The notes under the pieces were generated by a model. That model was not told the origin of the DNA, did not search any database, and worked only from the letters and a program-made list of their open reading frames with translations. The translations under genes and the position numbers were made by a program. Positions 31,359 to 42,915 of a DNA stretch of 64,000 bases are shown here, piece after piece; position 1 is the stretch's first letter; every line of letters starts with the position of its first letter. The stretch spans positions 79,668 to 143,667 of the forward strand of contig JAKUCV010002525.1 in assembly GCA_028386065.3 (NCBI GenBank), read 5' to 3'. This DNA comes from Turnera subulata (Eukaryota > Streptophyta > Magnoliopsida > Malpighiales > Passifloraceae).

Positions 31359-32753
31359 TCATTTTCTGGTTCGTTTGCACGCTACTTGTGGCTCTGCATC
31401 TAGGGGTGGTCTTGTGAGTGCTCTGGCCATTTTGAGGAGGTTGGTAAGGGTTTCTTGTATTGTTACGTACTGCCCCGTGTATTGTGTGTGGAGGTCCCTT
31501 ATTACCTTGGTTTGTGCTTCAGCATTCCTCATCAAGTCAATAGTTCCTCTGGAGAGGCTAGTGCGCATATCAACCATGGATGCTGTCATTCACATTTCCT
31601 GATCGATAATGCTCTTTTGAATGCGCTGCAGCCGGCCTTCTTGGGCAGCAATGGCCTCTTGTAGGCGTTGTTGATTCTGTAGGATGGGGATAAATTGTTG
31701 TCCGAACCAATCTCGCATCTTTTCAAAGATGTCAATAACCTGGCCTCAGGTTACAGGCTGTGCCTGCCCCTGGGCCTGTGGTGCAGCTGCAGGCTGAGCC
31801 TATGGCTGGTTCTGTCTGGCTGGGTCCTGGTCCTGTGCTGCTTCAGCGGCACCAACCTATTGCTCAGGCTGTGGTGGGGGCAGATTGAACCTCCCGAGGA
31901 TGTTGGTATCGATCCGGGTGGTGCCTTCCACCTCTTGGAATTGGCCCAGGAACAACCCATAGTGGCAGGCCAGTGTTGTAATGATCCCTGCGCTAGGGAG
32001 GTATTGTCTGAGGCGCTGCTGTTGGAATCGCCGGAGGATGAAGGATCCTGTATTGAGTGGTTGCTGGTGGACCATACACTAGAGGATGAACAACTCCTCG
32101 GTCTGGACTGTCAGGCGGCTCCGATTCCTATCGTAGATGTTGTGGGATAGGAAGTGTTGGATGATCCTGAGGTTACGGCTGTGAAACGATGTGGTGCTGC
32201 TGCTTGACGAGTTGTAGCCTGGAGAGTTTGAGATTTCATTCCAGAAGGCCTCAGCATTGTAGTTAGCAGGTCTGGCCGAGTGCACTGTATTGGGGAGTTC
32301 AAAAGTTAAATTGAACTGGGCCACCATAAGGACCCTATTCTCGTTCCCCAGCCTGAAGTGTACTACACCCTGCTCGTAACGGAATGAGCTGTAGAATTCG
32401 CGGGTGAGGTCTTCGTTTGTGGCTTCTCCGAGGGTAACCAAGCGCACCCAGCCAACAGCCTGAAGATGGCATCTCATGGTGTCTTGGTCCCCTAGTTACT
32501 GCAGCGCCACCATGTCTAGCTAGTGACTCACGGGCATAATTTGGTTCTGTGCTGTGACCCAAGCCCTTCGGTGTTCTGCGTTGGCGGGTTGAAAGCGAAA
32601 GCGAGCAGGAATGGCGGGCTCTTCCTCTTTCTCTTTGTTCCGCGATTGTGGGTTTTGAGGTTCTGGGAGGCGGTCGCGGGAGGATTTTGATCGCACCTCT
32701 CTATTTGGGGTGGGTTGTTCCAACCTTGTCGGATTGGAAGAGGATGAGGGCAT
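31359..32753 (-). pseudogene. Athila-type ORF1-like protein of plant retrotransposons (decayed)
   Basis: One frame on minus stays recognisable for about 465 codons but holds at least seven stops (among them 32520-32522, 32079-32081 and 31857-31859). In order: a basic N-terminus (PTPNREVRSKSSRDR), RFRFQPANAEHRRAW, a core GWVRLVTLGEATNEDLTREF and FYSSFRYEQGVVHFRLG, then LRIIQHFLSHNIY, LNTGSFILRRFQQQRL and GIITTLACHYG, an Ala/Gln/Pro-rich linker, and a helical C-terminal part (MRDWFGQQFIPILQNQQRL). The FYSTF-x-FRLG core is typical of the Athila ORF1 family seen in many plant genomes. What the protein does is not known. The linker's AQP codons (GCTCAGCCT) are the source of some palindromic GGCTGAGCC words here. 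Confidence 0.7.
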
Positions 32754-33022
32754 GGTTTTGGAGGTGGTGGAGCGGGTTCTTGGTCGCTTTGTGGGTCAGA
32801 AGGGGGTGGTGATCGGAGTTGTGGATGTTTCTGGTTCGGGGTCGACAGTCATGTCGATCACGTTTGGAGAGGGGTGAAGGGTGTTTTTCGCTTCTTTGGC
32901 CGGTGAAGGAGTTCGTTTAGGGTGGGTGATGGTGGTCCTTGTTGTGTGAGGTCTGGTTAGTTTAGGTCTGGAATGGTGAGGAGTGGTAAGGAAGGTGACT
33001 GTGTTTCTGGTGTGGGAAGGGC
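32754..33022 (-). other. B sequence between ORF1-like pseudogene and element E
   Basis: G/T-rich on plus, no recognisable gene. It ends with the target GGGCG of element E and continues at 42209. Confidence 0.4.
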
Positions 33023-36000
33023 GTGAAACGCCCGTATCCCAATTTTACAATAAAAATAGTAAAATAATAAGAATTTACCAAAATGCTCCTGAAACCCCAA
33101 TGCCCAAAACATTAACCATAAACCTTATTAAAATGAGATGTCATAAAAGAACCGAAATAAACCGGCTTGTCAAGCAACAAATCAAACCCGGCAAGCTGCC
33201 GAAACAACATCATGAATCAATCCCGGCAAATCGCCGACAAGGTAACAAAAACAAGAACGACATCTCAACGAGTTTCTATGCAGCGGAAGATAAAGATAAA
33301 ATAAAACAAGAGAAGAAAATGATATGCATGTCGGCTCTATGGATCCAACCGGGAGAAGAAGCACGGCTATCTGTTGGGATATCCATGTCCGCACTCCGGA
33401 AAGGAAAAGAGAAGCGGCACGCTAACTATGGGTCTAAAAAACAACGGTGGCGATAATGTGAGTCGCCTGCTCAGTGAGCAGTATAAATCTAGTTATGTAG
33501 GTGTGCAAAGCAAGCTCAAAAGGAGTGTAGAGGAATAAGCACTAGTAACCAAACACACAATAACCTGTACTAACATGCCAGCAACACATAAGCAGATAGT
33601 TTAAGTTTTACATCTGTTTGTGTGTTAATCTTATTATTATATTTATTTTTCAGGGCCCCCTACTGTGTGCGTCGAGTTCGGTACCGTCTCATGAGACAAC
33701 CAGGGCATAAGCCCAATATAACCAGGCATATAGCCCAAATACAATCACAGAGAGAGAGAGAGAGACAGAGAGAAAGAGGGAGGTAGAAAGGGGGAGGTAG
33801 AAGGAGGGAGGTAGAACCGGTCATCACAGACCCATATGCTAAACCGCATATACCATGCTATCCCGCATGCAATCTCGGGGGGTATCACTTCCCGCTCGAA
33901 CCAACCGGTCATCAGCCCACAGTAGTATATCTTTTATTGTATATTATTCTTATTCATACTTAAGAGTTCATGTGTGCCATAAGTTATGACTTTTCTCAGG
34001 GTTGTGTGAATCATCCACTTAATTTTTTATCCGGGTTTCCAACCCACAAAACATCACACAGAACACCCAAAATCATACCACTTGTTATATCTCATAACAA
34101 TTAAACAAATCATGTTCATCCGACAAATAGTAACACACAGGCACACAATACAGATCATGGCATGTTAGCAAACAAGGCATGCAACTCAGACAAACCAAAC
34201 CAACAAGCACATGCAAACTAACATAAAAAGACTTATAAAGTCGCCTCAACGACGATTATCCTGTGGAGCTTTCCCCAAGACAGATCCTCCAGCTCCCAAG
34301 GTATTACCCGTGCCTGAATACCGGCACACACAAAAATTACAAAACAATTACAACAAACCGTGCATGCATGATACTTATATGCTCAACTAAGTAAAACCCG
34401 ACCCTAGTTAGTGGATTATGAGGTTTCAGGCTCTAAGTCCAACAAAGGTTTTCTCTCACCTAAACTCCAACAGAACAGGTCCTAAGGTTCACCTGGCTTA
34501 AGCCCATCTAGGTCCAAAAACGAGTCTCGGGCCTAAAGCCCACTTTCTTAAGTCTACAATTATCAAGTTACGAATTTGGCTTAAAGTCCGTTACTTAAGT
34601 CCAAAAGATATCCTCAAGTTAAATATTGGGCCTGGGCCCGATTTTCTAATTTCCGTTCTAAGGTCAGCCTGAGCCCGAGGCTATCCGGCCTAAAGTTCTA
34701 CCCGTGTCGGTAATTTCTTGCCACACATACTCACTCCCCGCTCACGGTATCCACTAAGTCTCTTTGATAATAAAATGTACATATCACTGTAGCATACAAA
34801 ATTATGTACAAAACAAGCCGAGTCAAATCCGGAATAAATATCGTTAGTGCCGTGAAATTATTGTTTGCCAGAATAGTGACCCGAGCCCTCGCCAGAAAAT
34901 CCTGAGCTCGCCGGATTCCGCTAACCTTGCCGGAAATCTCCACGACAACTGAGAAGAAAGGCCACAACACTACTGCCATGAATTAAACAACACCCAAACC
35001 AAAAACAACTCAACAACACCCGATTAACCAAACCACACGAGAACCAAAAAGAATTAACAAAAGACAGTCACCGGAATACTTATCGGAAAACACTGTCCAA
35101 GCTGCTCGGATCCGTTGAACGGCACCATACCGAGCCTGTCCAGAAACCTGACTCCCAGCTCGAAACAACACCTGCAACAACAAACGCAGCCGAACCACAG
35201 CAGACTCGACCACAAAAACCCGACCAAACCGAACACCCACAACCCGCCGTCGGAAAACACCACACAACCACAAAGCCGGACCGCCACCACCATGAAACAA
35301 CAACACAACCTCAACATCACCCCGAAATAAACAAAGAAAAGAACCAAAGGAAGGAGAGATGAGGACGAGACTTACCGCAAACGGCGACGGCGGTGCACAC
35401 CTGAACTCAACCTCGAGTTCTCCGCCCCCAGTTTTCGTCACGTCGAGCCTTCTCCTTTGTTTGGTGACGACTGCAGCTGTAGCCCCTAAGCGGTGATCCG
35501 GTGGCGCAGCGAGGTGGGTTGAAGAGACGACGGTGATGACGGCGAGAGGAGTACAAGGGTTCGGGTGAGGAAGAAAGAAAAGAAAAAAAGAAGAAAAAAG
35601 AAAATAAGAAAAAGGAAGGATGAAACCGGAGTTAAAGCCGTTGGGTGCACGATCTGCGGGAGTGGCATTCGGAGGAAATCGTGGGAGAGGGAGATGGGGT
35701 CGGCAGTGGCTAGAGAGATAAGAGAAGAAGAGGGAAAGGAAAGAAGGAAAGAAAGGAGAGGGTTAGGGTATTGACCCGCCCAACACAAAACGATGCCGTT
35801 TTGGCTTTGGGAGCGGTCAACCCGCCCCTCAGGTCAACAGCTTCTTTCTTTTCCCATCCCTCTTATCAAAACGACGTAGTTTTACAAAACCACAATAAAC
35901 TCCGCATTACACCCGAACTCGTGTTTGTTTTCGACGTAACTCGAACCCAAAAATAATGCCAACTTAAAAACATCATATCCAAGGAAAATAATTTATTTCT

Positions 36001-36092
36001 ATAGCCAAAAATCCGCAATTTCCTCATGGGTAAAATTGGAATAAAATTCCGAAAATTCCATAAATTAAATTATGAAAATCCGGGCCGTTACA
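33023..36092 (-). repeat. 3' LTR of Tekay element E (3070 bp)
   Basis: On minus TGTAACGGCCCGG ... GGGCGTTTCA. Contains GGGC/GCCC motifs at 33706-33740 and about 34510-34680, an A/G-rich repeat at 33746-33815 and a purine-rich stretch at 35560-35770 (the counterpart of a C/T-rich leader on minus). Confidence 0.95.
33746..33815. repeat. (GA)n and GGGAGGTAGA simple repeat
   Basis: About nine GA dinucleotides, then three copies of a GGGAGGTAGAA-like word, inside the 3' LTR of E. Confidence 0.9.
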
Positions 36093-36107
36093 GTTCCACC
36101 CCTCTTA
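36093..36107 (-). other. polypurine tract of element E
   Basis: On minus TAAGAGGGGTGGAAC directly before the LTR start TGTAACGG. Confidence 0.85.
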
Positions 36108-36164
36108 TTAAAATTTCGTCCACGAAATTTACAAGACAAGAAAAAGTCAGAACAGCTGTGGATA

Positions 36165-38900
36165 TTACTCTCTCATATGGGACTCAACCTCCCAAGTAGC
36201 CTCATTTGGGAAATGACGGCTCCATCTGACCCGAACCATCGAAATGGTACGACTCCTCAACTGCCGCAACTCCTGAGCCAAAATCTCCACTGACTCCTCA
36301 ACATAAGTCAATTCCTCAGAAATTTCCACCTCTGTCAGGGACACAACATGACTAGGATCAGACCGATAACGCCTCAGCATCGAAACATGGAATACATCAT
36401 GTATGCACGACAGCTCCTCCGGTAAAGCCAACCTGTAGGTCAGCGAGCCAATCCGCTCCTTGATCTCATATGGACCAATATAACGAGGGCTCAACTTGCC
36501 CTTGCTCCCAAACCAGATAACACCTCTCCAGGGAGCAACCCGAAGGAAAACTCTATCGCCTACACTGTACTCCTTCTCTTGACGATGCTTATTAGCAAAA
36601 CTCTTTTGCCGGTCCTGAGCAGCTCTCATGCACTGCTTGACCACCTCGATCTGATCAATAGTCTCCTGGACTAGGTCCAGACCAACCACCTGTCTCAGAC
36701 CTTCCTCATCCCAACAGATCGAACTACGGCACTTCCGCCCATACAAAGCCTCGTAAGGCGCCATGCCAATACTGGAATGGTAACCGTTGTTATAAGCAAA
36801 CTCAACCAACGATAATGCCTCATCCCAAGAACCACTGAAGTTGAGCACACAGGCTCTAAGCATATCTTCCAGTGTCTGTATAATTCTCTCCGACTGTCCA
36901 TCGGTCTGCGGATGAAAAGCAGTACTGAAATTCAGCTTAATACCCAAAGCTGACTGTAAGCTCTTCCAGAAGTGGGAAGTAAACCTCGGATCCCTGTCCG
37001 ACACAATGGATAGTGGAACTCCATGTAGACGGACGATTCCCGAAATATACAACCTCGCCAGCTTATCTATTGTATCCGTCTGTTGAATCGGAAGGAAATG
37101 AGCTGACTTGGTCAACCTGTCAACAATGACCCAGATGGCATCATGTCGACCCCGGGTCCTCGGTAACCCAATCACAAAGTCCACAGTGATATGTTCCCAC
37201 TTCCACTTCGGAATAGTCAAAGATCTCAACTTGCCGGCAGGAGCTTGATGCTCGGCTTTCACCTGCTGACAAGTTATACAACGAGCCACAAACTCTGCAA
37301 CATCCTTCTTCATCCCGGGCCACCAATAATGACTCTTCAAGTTCTGGTACATTTTGGTGCTACCCGGATGCATAACACTTCATCCATGATCCACTTTCTC
37401 ATATCATCGACATCCAGATCACACAACCGATCACCGGTCATCAAAGCACCATCCTGCCGGACATAGAAACTAGAACTCTCCCCCCCGAGAGCCTTGTCTC
37501 GTAACTCTGCTAGATGAGGATCACCAAACTGCAACTCAATGATCTTATCCCGCAAGGTCAGCCGAATGCTCAAACTGACTAGCAACGCCCCAGTGACATC
37601 CACCTCCAACTGTGCATCCAACGACCTTAGCTCCACCAAGGAAGGCAAAGCATAAGAAACCGGGTCCTCATCCGCAGAAGCCACTCTCTTCCGGCTCAAT
37701 GCATCTGCGACAACATTGGCCTTGCCCGGATGGTACTCGATAGTACAATCATAATCCTTGAGAAGCTCAATCCAACGTCTCTGCCTCATATTAAGCTCCC
37801 TTTGGGTCATGATGTACTTCAAACTCTTGTGATCTGTGAAAATCTGACACTTCTCACCGTACAAATAGTGTCTCAAGATTTTCAAAGCAAAGACCACAGC
37901 AGCTAACTCCAGATCATGGGTCGGATAGTTTTTCTCATGAGCTCTCAACTGCCTGGAAGCATAAGCAATCACCCGAGCCTCCTGCATCAAAACACATCCC
38001 AAGCCCAAACCAGAAGCATCACTGAACACCGTGTACTCCACTTCGGGTCTTGGAACAATCAAAACCGGTGCAGAAGTCAACCGACTCTTCAGCTCCTCAA
38101 AACTCTTCTGGAAACGAACATCCCAAACAAAGGTATAGTCTTTCCTCAACAGCATTGTCATGGGACCTGCTATCAAGGAAAAACCCTCAATGAACCTCCG
38201 GTAATAACCAGCAAGTCCAAGAAAACTTCGTATCTCAGGTACATTCTTCGGTGGCTCCCAATCCATGACTGCCTTAATCTTGGCCGAGTCCACCTTAATG
38301 CCCTCACCGGACACAACATGCCCAAGAAACGCGACCTCATCCAACCAAAACTCACACTTGCTGAGTTTGGCATAGAGGTGTTCTTCTCTCAACCTCTGTA
38401 GAACTTGTCTCAAGTGGTCCTCATGTTCAGCCTTACTCCTCGAGTAGACCAGAATATCTTCGATGAATACTACCACAAATCGGTCCAGAAATTCATGGAA
38501 GACCTGTTGCATCATACACATGAACACTGCCGGTGTAGTCATCAGCCCAAACGGAACAACCACAAACTCATAATGACCATACCAAGTGCGAAATGCAGTC
38601 TTCGGTATGTCTTGCTCTTCAATCCGAACCTGATGGTAACCGGATCGCAAGTAAATCTTCGAGAATACAGATGCACCCTGTAACTGATCGAACAAGTCAT
38701 CGATCCTGGGCAAAGGATACTTTTTTTTCACACAGTCACCTTATTCAACTGTCTATAGTCCACACATATCCGCATACTGCCATCCTTCTTCTTCACAAAC
38801 AAGACTGGGGCACCCCAAGGTGAAATGCTCAATCTAATGAAACCCTTATCCAACAACTCCTCCAGTTGTTTCTTCAACTCCTGAAGTTCTGTCAGAGCCA
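36165..38900 (-). pseudogene. Tekay E pol: reverse transcriptase, RNase H, integrase, chromodomain (inactive)
   Basis: The reverse transcriptase starts left of 38900 ([15 protein letters not shown]) and has a frame break at an A run near 38735. KIDLRSGYHQ reads [10 protein letters not shown] and the YxDD-box FIDDIL reads FIEDIL, so two of the three catalytic aspartates are changed. RNase H keeps its acidic residues (FSDASG, DLELAAV, FTDHKSL, VADALSR). A frame break near 37370 removes the first His region of the integrase zinc finger; the rest ([17 protein letters not shown] ... CITCQ) remains. The integrase core keeps all three acids (TVDFVIG, SDRDPRF, DGQSERI). The C-terminus (about 36165-36330) has ILAQELRQLRSRTISMVRVRW and EATWEVE, a chromodomain of the plant Tekay/Del type thought to guide insertion to heterochromatin. 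Confidence 0.95.
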
Positions 38901-38901
38901 T

Positions 38902-39363
38902 TCAGTAGGGCGATATAGAAATAGGTGCAATTCCCGGCACCAAGTCAACTGTATACTCCACCTCCCGCTCCGGAGGTAACCGAGGTAGAACATCAGGAAA
39001 TACAATAGAAAACTCCCGAACAATTGGAATATCCTCCACTCCTGGTACTGGCACCGAAGAATTGACCACTTGAGCTAGAAAAGCATCACAACCCTCTCGG
39101 ATCATCCTGAAAGCTTGGATGGCTGAGATACAACACGCCGATAGGGCTCTTCGTTCTCTAACGAACACCAATCTTTGCCCCAACAGAAAAGATAAAGAAA
39201 CTTTCCTGGCCCGACAATCAACTACTGCATGGTGTCTGGACAACCAATCCATGCCTAAGAAAACATCAAACTCGCCCAAGTCCATGACAACAAGATCAGA
39301 AGGAAAACTCTCACTATCATACTCTATCGGCATCAAAGTACTGTCTCTTCTGTCTAGAAGCAT
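38902..39363 (-). pseudogene. Tekay E protease remnant and linker to reverse transcriptase
   Basis: Starts in the C-terminal half of the protease (FPSDLVVMDLGEFDVFLGMDWL) and continues to the conserved EFSIVFPDVLPRLPPEREVEYTVDL linker. The aspartic active site (normally DTGA/DSGA) is absent: the upstream sequence is fused to gag instead. A TGA near 38905 separates it from pol in the same frame. Confidence 0.9.
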
Positions 39364-40209
39364 ATGACTGCTTCCTCTGCTCGATTGCCCGAGCCTCCTT
39401 CCCGATCAACTGAACCCTCTCAACATCAAAAGCAGCCTCACAAACAGCCTCCCAAGTCTTATGCCTTCCACCAGCCACAGTTATCGCCAAATCAGTGCGT
39501 AGGGCACTAACAAACCGCCTACACTTAGCCACCTCATCGGGCACAAACTCCTTGGCGTAAGAGAGAAGGATGTTGTACCGAATCCTGAATGTCGATACCG
39601 ACTCATCTGGCCCCTGCTTGACCTCCAGAAACTGCTTTTTCTACCCGTCCAGGAAACCAACAGTGAGAAACTCCTTGTAGAATTTCTCTTTGAAATCCTC
39701 CCGTGGCATCTCCACCGGCCTCGGTAAGCTGGCCACAAGTTCCTGCCACCATGTCAATGCATAACCCGTGAACTTGTGTGCTGCAAAATGGGCCCTGTGC
39801 TCAGGTGCACACGTGAACTTCTCCAGAACATTCTCCACCTGGCGGAACCAATCATCAAACTCCTTGGCTTCGCCCTCCTCACCCGAGAATTCCTTGACCG
39901 CTGACTTATCCATATGCTTATATCCACTCTCCATACCGCCAGCCACAACAGGTGCAGCCGGTTGAGCACCTGCTGCTACTGCTGAAACTGCTGGAACTAT
40001 TGCCACTACAAGAAAGCCTGACACTGCTGGAACGCTGGGTCCACAACAAGTGGTACGGGTGGCACTACATTCTGTCCTCCAGCTCCTGCAGCATCATTCC
40101 CTGCTGCATTATTGTTCCCCTGTCCAATGGGAACCTGCATCACCGACACGTTGTCGGAGACATGAGTAGCGGCGTCATCCTCAGCATTGTGCTGCCCCTG
40201 GTGATCCAT
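39317..40209 (-). pseudogene. Tekay E gag (broken and fused to the protease remnant)
   Basis: From ATG 40209 (MDHQGQHNAEDD) an Asn/Ala-rich N-terminus is followed, after a frame change near 40020, by the gag core: FSGEEGEAKEFDDWFRQVENV, FAAHKFTGYALTWWQELV, REDFKEKFYKEF. A TAG at 39641-39643 interrupts, then the same frame continues VSTFRIRYNILLSYAKEFVPDE and RFVSALRTDLAI to 39317. The CCHC knuckle expected next is missing; the deletion joins gag directly to the protease's second half around 39340. Confidence 0.92.
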
Positions 40210-40339
40210 ATCAACGCCTATATGAATACAGATGGGTCAAAAACACTTTTAAAGTTATAAATCCGGAAACAGGCTTAAACACAGAAATCACTATGAAAAC
40301 AAAGTTTAAAGCGCTTTTAAAACCAAGGATCTGAAGCCT
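40210..40339 (-). other. leader of element E
   Basis: Short leader between the primer site and the gag ATG; nothing else seen. Confidence 0.6.
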
Positions 40340-40351
40340 GCTCCGCTACCA
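40340..40351 (-). other. primer binding site of Tekay E
   Basis: On minus the LTR end ...GTTTCAGC is followed by TTGGTAGCGGAGCAGGC. Same altered triplet (GCG for TCA) as in the copia elements. Confidence 0.85.
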
Positions 40352-40354
40352 AGC

Positions 40355-42208
40355 TGAAACGTCTGTATCCCAATTTTACAATAAAAATAGTAAAATAATA
40401 AGAATTTACCAAAATGCCCCTAAAACCCGGGATACGTAAACCAATGCCCAAAACATTAACCATAAACCTTATTAAACTGAGATGTCATAAAAGAACCGAA
40501 ATAAACCGGCTTGTCAAGCCACAAATCAAACCCGGCAAACCGCCGAAACAACATCATGAATCAATCCCGGCAAACCGCTGACAAGGTAACAAAAACAAGA
40601 ACGACATCTCAACGAGTTTTTATGCAGCGGTCAAAAAATGAGTCTCGGGCCTAAAGCCCAATTTTTTAAGTCCACAATTATCAAGTTACGAATTTGGCTT
40701 AAAGTCCGTTACTTAAGTCCAAAAGATATCCTCAAGTTAAATATTGGGCCTGGGCCCGGTTTTCTAATTTTCGTTCTAAGGTCAGCCCGAGCCCGAGGCT
40801 ATCTGGCCTAAAGTTCTACCCTTGTCGGTAATTTCCGGCCACACATACTCACTCCCCGCTCACGGTATCCACTAAATCTCTTTGGTAATAAAATGTACAT
40901 ATCACTGTAGCATACAAAATTATGTACAAAACAACCCGAGCCAAACCCGGAATAAATACCGTTAGTGCCGTGAAATTATTGTTTGTCCGAATAGTTACCC
41001 GAGCCCTCGCTGGAGAATCCCGAGCTCGCCGAATTCTGGTAACCTTGCCCAAAATCTCCACAACAACCGAGAAGAAAGGCCACAACACTACTGCCATGAA
41101 TTAAACAACACCCAAACCAAAAACAACTCAACAACACCCGATTAACCAAACCACACGAGAACCAAAAAGAATTAACAAAAAACAGTCACCGGAATACTTA
41201 CCGGAAAGCACTGTCCAAGCTGCTCGGATCCGTTGAACGACACCACACTGAGCCTGTCCAGAAACCTGATTCCCAGCACGAAACAACACTTGCAGCAACA
41301 AACCCACCCGACCCACAACAGACCCGACCACCAAAACCCTACCAAACAAAACGCCCACAACCCGCCGTCGGACAACACCACACAACCACCAAGCCGGACC
41401 GCCACCACCATGAAACAACAACACAACCTCAATATCACCCCGAATTAAACAAAGAAAAGAACCAAAGGAAGGAGAGAAGAGGAAGAGACTTACCGTGAAC
41501 GGCGATTGCGGCGCACACCTGAACTCAAGCTCGAGTTCTCCACCGCCGGTTCTCGTCACGTCGAGCCTTTTCCTCTATTCTGTGATGACTGCAGCAGTAG
41601 TCCCTAACCGGTGATCCGGTGGCGCATCGAGGTGGGTTGAAGAGACGATGGTGATGACGGCGAGAGGAGTACAGGGGTTCGGGTGAGGAAGAAAGAAAAG
41701 AAAAAAGAAAAAAAAGAATATAAGAAAAAGGAAGGATGAAACCGGAGTTAAAGCCGTTGGGTGCACGATCTGCGGGAGTGGGATTCGGAGGAAATCGTGG
41801 GAGAGAGAGATGGGGTTGGCGGCGGCTAGAGAGAAAGGAAAAAAAGAGGGAAAGGAAAGAAGGAAAGAAAGGAGAGGGTTAGGGTATTGACCCGCCCAAC
41901 CCAAAACGACGCCGTTTTGGCTTGGGACGCGGTCAACCCGCCCTCCAGGTGAACATCTTCTTTCTTTTCCCTTCCCTCTTAGCAAAACGATGTAGTTTTA
42001 CAAAACCACGATAAACTCCGCATTACACCCGAACTCGTGTTCGTTTTCGACGTAACTCGAACCCAAAAATAATGCCAACTTAAAAACATCTTCTCCAAGG
42101 AAAATAATTTGTTTCCATAACCAAAAATCCAGAATTTCCTCAAGGGTAAAATTGGAATAAAATTCTGAAAATTCCATAAATTAAATTATGAAAATCCGGG
42201 GCGTTACA
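40355..42208 (-). repeat. 5' LTR of Tekay E with internal deletion (1854 bp)
   Basis: Matches the 3' LTR at both ends but lacks about 1.2 kb: the sequence jumps near 40629 (ATGCAGCGG) to the part corresponding to about 34521. The GGGCATAAGCCC units of the 3' LTR are in the lost part. Confidence 0.93.
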
Positions 42209-42229
42209 GGGCGAGCAGGTTTGGGTTTG

Positions 42230-42859
42230 GTCAAGCGACATCCTTCCTCTTTGGTTCAGTTTTGTCACCATGACAAATTAGCTTGCCAATTAGCTCATCA
42301 TAGGATAGCAAATTTAAATTCTGAGCTTCTTCAATGGCAGTCACTTTAGGTTCCCATTCTTTGGGAAGTGACCTCAGAATGTTTGCAACCTTTTCTCTAT
42401 GTGTCATCACTTTTCGAAGTGATGCAAGGTTGTTACAAAGTATAGTAAAGCGAGTGTCTATTGCTTGTATGGTTTCTCCAGGAACCATCTGAAAGAGCTC
42501 ATATTCTCGCATCAAGCGTTTGAGCCTTGATTCCTTAACTTGGTTTGTGCCTTCATGAGTAATGCACAATTACCTCCATATATCATGAGCGGTTTCACAG
42601 GATCTGACCCTTTGAAACTCACTCTCACTGATTCCACACAGAGAGCATTTTGTGCTTGAGCATCAAGCCAAGCTCTCCCCATTTCCTCTTCAGACCAGAG
42701 ATGCATCTCTCTTGTAGGTCTGTTGTAAGGATTCTGAACAATATGCCACATCTCAATATCTTTCCTTTCAAGAAAGATCTTCATCAGAAACTTCCAATAG
42801 TCAAAGTTTGCCCAAACAAAGTATGGTGCCGTGTTGATACTTGTACCCTTAAAAGCCAT
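42230..42859 (-). pseudogene. copia A, gag N-terminal half (broken)
   Basis: On minus from ATG 42859: MAFKGTSINTAPYF, NFDYWKFLMKIFLE, LWSEEEMGRAWLDAQAQNALC, then a frame change near 42630 and a stop near 42570, then THEGTNQVKESRLKRLMREYELF, LRSLPKEWEPKVTAIEEA and LSYDELIGKLICHG. It is the UBN2-type Gag domain and aligns with residues 1-210 of gag of D. It breaks off at KRKDVA, where element B begins. Confidence 0.9.
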
Positions 42860-42901
42860 GATCTTTGTCTCTGCATTTTACTCCTTTGAACTGAGAATGC
42901 A

Positions 42902-42913
42902 GCTCCACAACCA
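42902..42913 (-). other. primer binding site of copia A
   Basis: On minus TGGTTGTGGAGC directly after the LTR end GGTCTACA TT. It differs at two bases from the TGGTAGCGGAGC of the other elements and at four from the standard site. Confidence 0.65.
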
Positions 42914-42915
42914 AA

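Larger units (their letters stand above)
24661..33022 (-). mobile_element. decayed Athila-like element B (remnant), interrupted by a solo Tekay LTR
   Basis: On minus: an ORF1-like pseudogene (32753-31359), non-coding DNA with two copies of the Athila-type end signal (TTGCTTGAGGACAAGCAAAATCTTCAGTTTGGGG at 29750-29790 and a weaker one at 31135-31170), and a presumed 3' LTR about 29740-24661 that ends with CTTGTGCACTTGCAGG. The element continues for about 20 bp beyond element E at 42209-42230. It sits within the gag of copia A. No 5' LTR or target duplication found. Confidence 0.6.
33023..42208 (-). mobile_element. Tekay-type chromovirus E (Ty3/gypsy), full length but defective
   Basis: 5-bp target duplication GGGCG at 33018-33022 and 42209-42213. 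On minus: 5' LTR 42208-40355, primer site, gag, protease remnant, reverse transcriptase, RNase H, integrase with C-terminal chromodomain, polypurine tract, 3' LTR 36092-33023. The gag and protease are joined by a deletion, and the reverse transcriptase has lost catalytic residues. Confidence 0.96.

Noticed and set aside
35010..35441. 143-codon ORF also present at 41128-41559
   Set aside because: Its conservation follows from being in the two LTRs of one element; low-complexity composition and no known domain.
36165..42208. Reading the integrated gypsy elements as an endogenous pararetrovirus or caulimovirus
   Set aside because: Domain order, LTRs, target duplication and chromodomain fit Ty3/gypsy; no movement or coat protein is seen.
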